From positions 1-6,851 of the forward strand of contig NZ_CAJTUX010000103.1 of NCBI RefSeq assembly GCF_910579365.1: a stretch of 6,851 bases of DNA. The letters run 5' to 3'. Positions 4,817-6,851 of the stretch are shown piece after piece. The notes beneath the pieces were generated by a model. It ran no database searches. It was not told the DNA's origin and worked only from the letters and a program-made list of their open reading frames with translations. The position numbers and the translations under genes were made by a program. The number at the start of each line of letters is the position of its first letter. The stretch's first letter is position 1. This stretch comes from an uncultured Oscillibacter sp. GTDB taxonomy: Bacteria > Bacillota > Clostridia > Oscillospirales > Oscillospiraceae.

Positions 4817-4887
4817 TGCGGAAATTTATCGGCTTCGAGCCGGAGAAGGGAGGTGCAAACGCAGGGTGGCATTTTACGCCAGCGTGA
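4816..4887 (+). CDS. Possible 23-aa leader peptide overlapping the PP-loop gene
   Basis: ATG 4816 opens a short frame, MRKFIGFEPEKGGANAGWHF then TPA and TGA at 4885-4887. It covers the ribosome binding site of the PP-loop gene and overlaps its GTG start (4866) in another frame. The arrangement is that of a coupling leader, but no ribosome binding site is visible before ATG 4816 and the codons could be chance. Listed only because the overlap position is suggestive. Confidence 0.2.
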   Translation: MRKFIGFEPEKGGANAGWHFTPA

Positions 4888-5639
4888 GTTTTGGAAAAGA
4901 CTCACTAGCCATGCTGCTGTTATTACTGGAAAAGAAAATGCCATTGGATGAAGTGATTTTTTACAACTCGGAAATGGAATTTCAGGCAATCTACGATATC
5001 CGGGACCGAATCAGGCCGGTCCTGGAGCAGAGAGGCGTCCGGTTCACAGAGGTGAGGCCGGACGCCTCTTTTTTATACAATATGCTGGAGAGGCCAGTGA
5101 ACTCCAAAAAGAATGGCTTTCATTTGGGTTACGGCTGGTGCGGAGGGCCCTGCCGCTGGGGGACTAAGCTCAAAACACGCTCCCTGGATGGTGTGGCCCT
5201 GGATGCGGAGGTCCACTATGTGGGCATCGCAGCGGACGAGCCGGAGCGGCTGGCGAAACTGGAACCGCCCAAGTGCTCCCCTTTGGCTGAGGCGGGGATG
5301 ACAGAGACGGACTGTTTGGCCTTCTGCTATGAACGGGGTTTTTTCTGGGAGGAAAACGGTGTCCGGCTGTATGACATTTTAGATCGGGTTTCCTGCTGGT
5401 GCTGCAAGAATAAGAACCGAAAAGAGCTGAAAGCGATTTATCAGTTCCTCCCTGAATATTGGGAAAAGCTGAAGGAACTGCAAGCCCAGATTCCCATGCC
5501 CATGAAGCCGTTCAGCCGGAAGGGCATTCCCTATGGCAATGTGTTCGATTTGGAAAAAGTATTCGAGCAAGAGGTTCGGGAGGAACGCTCTGCTGTTCCT
5601 CCAAAAAAGAAAAGGAGGTGCTGTGAGCAAAGCAGATAA
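4866..5639 (+). CDS. PP-loop ATPase / PAPS reductase-like protein (DndC-type superfamily)
   Basis: The GTG at 4866 is taken as start. It is the first start codon in frame after AAGGGAGG (4846-4853), although the 12-base spacer is long, and it places the catalytic loop at the usual distance from the N-terminus. The 257-aa product begins MAFYASVSFGKDSLAMLLLL: SFGKDS (8-13) is the SGGKDS-type PP-loop that binds ATP or a PAPS-like nucleotide in the adenine-nucleotide alpha-hydrolase fold. CGGPC (92-96) and CWCC (177-180) supply cysteines able to hold a metal or Fe-S cluster; GIAADEPER (120-128) is a further family-like motif. The tail is basic (PKKKRR). Enzymes of this group reduce PAPS, modify tRNA or make phosphorothioate DNA; the substrate here is unknown. 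It overlaps mobC by 17 bases, implying co-translation, so a role in element biology is more likely than sulfate assimilation. Confidence 0.85.
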   Translation: MAFYASVSFGKDSLAMLLLLLEKKMPLDEVIFYNSEMEFQAIYDIRDRIRPVLEQRGVRFTEVRPDASFLYNMLERPVNSKKNGFHLGYGWCGGPCRWGTKLKTRSLDGVALDAEVHYVGIAADEPERLAKLEPPKCSPLAEAGMTETDCLAFCYERGFFWEENGVRLYDILDRVSCWCCKNKNRKELKAIYQFLPEYWEKLKELQAQIPMPMKPFSRKGIPYGNVFDLEKVFEQEVREERSAVPPKKKRRCCEQSR

Positions 5640-6003
5640 AAAGGGTCGGCATCACCTGCACATAGAGTTGACCCCGGCGCAGTATCAGCTGCTGACGGAA
5701 CAGGCCGACGCCTGCGGCCTCAGCAAGCGGGCCTACCTCGTCCGCCTCATGGAAAGAATGCCGCTCCCGGTAAAGCCCTCCCAGGAACTCAAGGACCTCC
5801 GCTGGGAGGTCCATAAAATCGGCGTGAATATCAATCAAATCGCCCGGAGCGTCAATGCTGGGATCGCCAGGGCCGAGGATACCAGGCGGGGGTTGTTCCT
5901 GCTGGATCAGGTCTATGAATTGATGTACCGGGCAGCCCAGAAGGAATCGCTTGCCTCCGGCAGCCGGATGGGATATAATGGTCAAAACGTACAGGGAGAG
6001 TGA
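5623..6003 (+). CDS. mobC: MobC-type plasmid mobilization relaxosome protein
   Basis: GTG 5623 is preferred, with AAAGGAGG at 5611-5618 close before it; an earlier ATG at 5533 would overlap the PP-loop gene by over 100 bases. The 126-aa product has a basic N-terminus, a short strand and helix-turn-helix resembling a ribbon-helix-helix DNA-binding fold (HLHIELTPAQYQLLTEQADA, 11-30; GLSKRAYLVRLM, 32-43), and the MobC signature LRWEVHKIGVNINQIARSVN (59-78). MobC proteins bind oriT and help the relaxase open the DNA at the start of conjugal transfer. The conserved part ends about residue 107 (YRAAQK). The last 19 residues (ESLASGSRMGYNGQNVQGE) look unlike the family, and a promoter candidate for the next genes lies within them, so the original 3' end may have been replaced. 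No relaxase follows within the window. Confidence 0.88.
   Translation: MSKADKKGRHHLHIELTPAQYQLLTEQADACGLSKRAYLVRLMERMPLPVKPSQELKDLRWEVHKIGVNINQIARSVNAGIARAEDTRRGLFLLDQVYELMYRAAQKESLASGSRMGYNGQNVQGE
5951..5979 (+). promoter_or_regulatory. Promoter candidate for the HD-HAD gene pair, inside mobC
   Basis: TTGCCT (5951-5956, 4 of 6 to TTGACA), a 17-base spacer and a perfect TATAAT (5974-5979), within the last 18 codons of mobC. Transcription would start about 5986, placing AGGGAG (5993-5998) and ATG 6009 directly downstream. TATAAT is a rare hexamer in such GC-rich coding sequence, and its position before a functional shift in the gene order supports it. Confidence 0.55.
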
Positions 6004-6008
6004 CTCCA

Positions 6009-6494
6009 ATGACCACTGCGGAAATTGCCCGGAAAATGGTAGCGTACTCCAACGGAAACCGGCACGACGTGAACCATTTTATGAAGGTCTGGGCCTTCGC
6101 CAAAACCATCGGCGAGTGCGAGGGCCTGAACAAGGCATCCCAGGATATTCTGGAAATCGCCGCCATTGTCCACGACATCGCCTGCCCCCTCTGCCGGGAG
6201 AAGTACGGCAATACAAACGGAAAGTATCAGGAGTTGGAGGGTCCCGCCCTGGTCCGGGACTTCCTCTCGGACAGCGGCCTCCCCCAATCCGCCGTGGACC
6301 GCATCGCTTGGCTGGTGGGCCATCACCACACCCTCCAGGGCATTGACGGCCCGGACCATCAAATTCTAATCGAGGCGGACTATCTCGTCAACGTCGACGA
6401 GAGCGGGTACTCCAGGGAGAACGTGGAAAACACGCTGGAGCGGGTTTTTCGTACAGAAACCGGACGAGCGCTCCTCCGAGCCATGTACCTATGA
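6009..6494 (+). CDS. HD-domain metal-dependent phosphohydrolase
   Basis: ATG 6009 is chosen because AGGGAGAG (5993-6000) lies 8 bases before it; a GTG at 6000 overlapping the mobC stop has no usable site. The 161-aa product is a compact HD-superfamily enzyme. H23 (in HDVNHFMKV), the H55-D56 pair (AAIVHDIACP), H105-H107 (VGHHHT) and D124 (EADYLVNVD) supply the metal-binding histidine/aspartate set. YQELEGPALVRDFL (73-86) and the C-terminal FRTETGRALL (147-156) match the pattern I recall for small stand-alone HD proteins of Clostridia and other bacteria. The substrate is unknown; nucleotides, cyclic nucleotides or phosphorylated RNA ends are all possible for the fold. Its stop overlaps the ATG of the HAD-like gene (ATGA, 6491-6494), so the two are translationally coupled and likely act together. 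Confidence 0.88.
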   Translation: MTTAEIARKMVAYSNGNRHDVNHFMKVWAFAKTIGECEGLNKASQDILEIAAIVHDIACPLCREKYGNTNGKYQELEGPALVRDFLSDSGLPQSAVDRIAWLVGHHHTLQGIDGPDHQILIEADYLVNVDESGYSRENVENTLERVFRTETGRALLRAMYL

Positions 6495-6851
6495 CAGCCC
6501 TGTTCCTGGACATCGACGGCGTGATCTGCACGACGCTGAGCACTCACCTCAGCGCCCTGCTGCGGCTCCCCCTGGAGCGGCAGGTTTTTGACCCGCTGGC
6601 CCTCTTTTGGCTGCGCCGGCTGGTGCGGCGGACCAGGGCGGAGATCGTTCTCTGCTCCTCCTGGCGGGACGCCCTGGAGGTGGACGACCCGCTCTGCCGG
6701 GCTTTCATCGGGAACCTATACGACTGCCTCGCCCGGAACGGGACGCCCATCGTCGACGCGGCTCCCCGGCTTCCCAGCGGAAACAAGGGGGAGGAAATCC
6801 TGGCCTGGCTGGCGGGGCATCCGGGCACACGCTATGTGATTCTGGACGACC
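6491..6851 (+). CDS. HAD-like phosphatase of the RNA-repair-associated type (partial, 3' end outside window)
   Basis: ATG 6491 overlaps the HD gene's stop (ATGA), and the frame stays open to the window edge, giving 120 residues. FLDIDGVIC (5-13) is HAD motif I with nucleophile D7 and acid D9. IVLCSSWRD (52-60) carries the motif II serine, NKGEEILAWL (98-107) the motif III lysine, and YVILDD (115-120) the motif IV acidic pair. The set is complete within the window, so only a short C-terminal piece is missing. The spacing, and the SSWR and VILDD wording, resemble small HAD proteins known as HAD domains of 'Swiss Army Knife' RNA-repair proteins; that subfamily call is from memory. A phosphatase acting on nucleotide or RNA ends, in step with the coupled HD enzyme, is an inference. 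Confidence 0.85.
   Translation, partial: MTALFLDIDGVICTTLSTHLSALLRLPLERQVFDPLALFWLRRLVRRTRAEIVLCSSWRDALEVDDPLCRAFIGNLYDCLARNGTPIVDAAPRLPSGNKGEEILAWLAGHPGTRYVILDD

Noticed and set aside
4575..4865. N-terminal extension of the PP-loop gene
   Set aside because: It overlaps the YczE gene and its promoter on the other strand, and lacks a ribosome binding site; the family starts shortly before the SFGKDS loop.
5982..6362. Minus-strand frame opposite the HD gene
   Set aside because: Shadow of the HD gene; the plus strand has the full set of metal-binding residues.

Overview
This window looks like an accessory stretch of an integrative and conjugative (or mobilizable) element in a GC-rich Firmicute, most likely a gut Clostridia member (Oscillospiraceae or Lachnospiraceae type). 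The reasons are strong AGGAGG-type ribosome binding sites, the YczE-type membrane protein, a MobC relaxosome protein, a PP-loop 'PAPS reductase-like' gene next to mobC, and large and small 'ICE hypotheticals' of kinds I associate with Tn1549-like Clostridial elements. The taxonomic call is inference from memory of families; no search was possible.

Layout. (a) 1-125: C-terminal end of a DNA methyltransferase. (b) 144-1019: a promoter candidate and a small operon of a 100-aa protein, an ATGA-coupled 32-aa ORF, and a VapD/Cas2-like gene broken by an apparent one-base deletion in a G run near 930-932. (c) 1032-1619, minus strand: a lone gene with PD...EVT residues recalling PD-(D/E)XK nucleases, converging on the VapD gene. 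(d) 1650-1694: divergent promoter candidates, followed by a large multidomain ICE protein (about 1741-3408) whose best start is a non-standard ATC behind an excellent ribosome binding site. (e) 3415-3475: two hairpins, then a conserved small ICE protein at 3499-3894. (f) 3895-4108: 214 bases without a gene, packed with hairpins, a candidate oriT or regulatory RNA. (g) 4109-4747, minus strand: a YczE-family membrane protein with its own near-consensus promoter, probably cargo. (h) 4866-6003: PP-loop ATPase/PAPS reductase-like gene overlapping mobC by 17 bases. (i) 6009 to the window end: an HD-domain phosphohydrolase and a HAD-like phosphatase, ATGA-coupled, with a promoter candidate inside the 3' end of mobC.

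How the parts fit. MobC and the hairpin cluster are the DNA-processing parts, while the large and small hypotheticals look like element backbone. The VapD locus, the PD...EVT gene, the YczE gene and the HD-HAD pair look like exchangeable cargo. No relaxase, integrase, tRNA, CRISPR array or insertion sequence is visible. The most interesting candidates are the broken VapD with a small upstream neighbour that may share its fold, the ATC start, the mirrored hairpins of the candidate oriT, and the HD-HAD cassette whose promoter lies in an apparently extended MobC tail.
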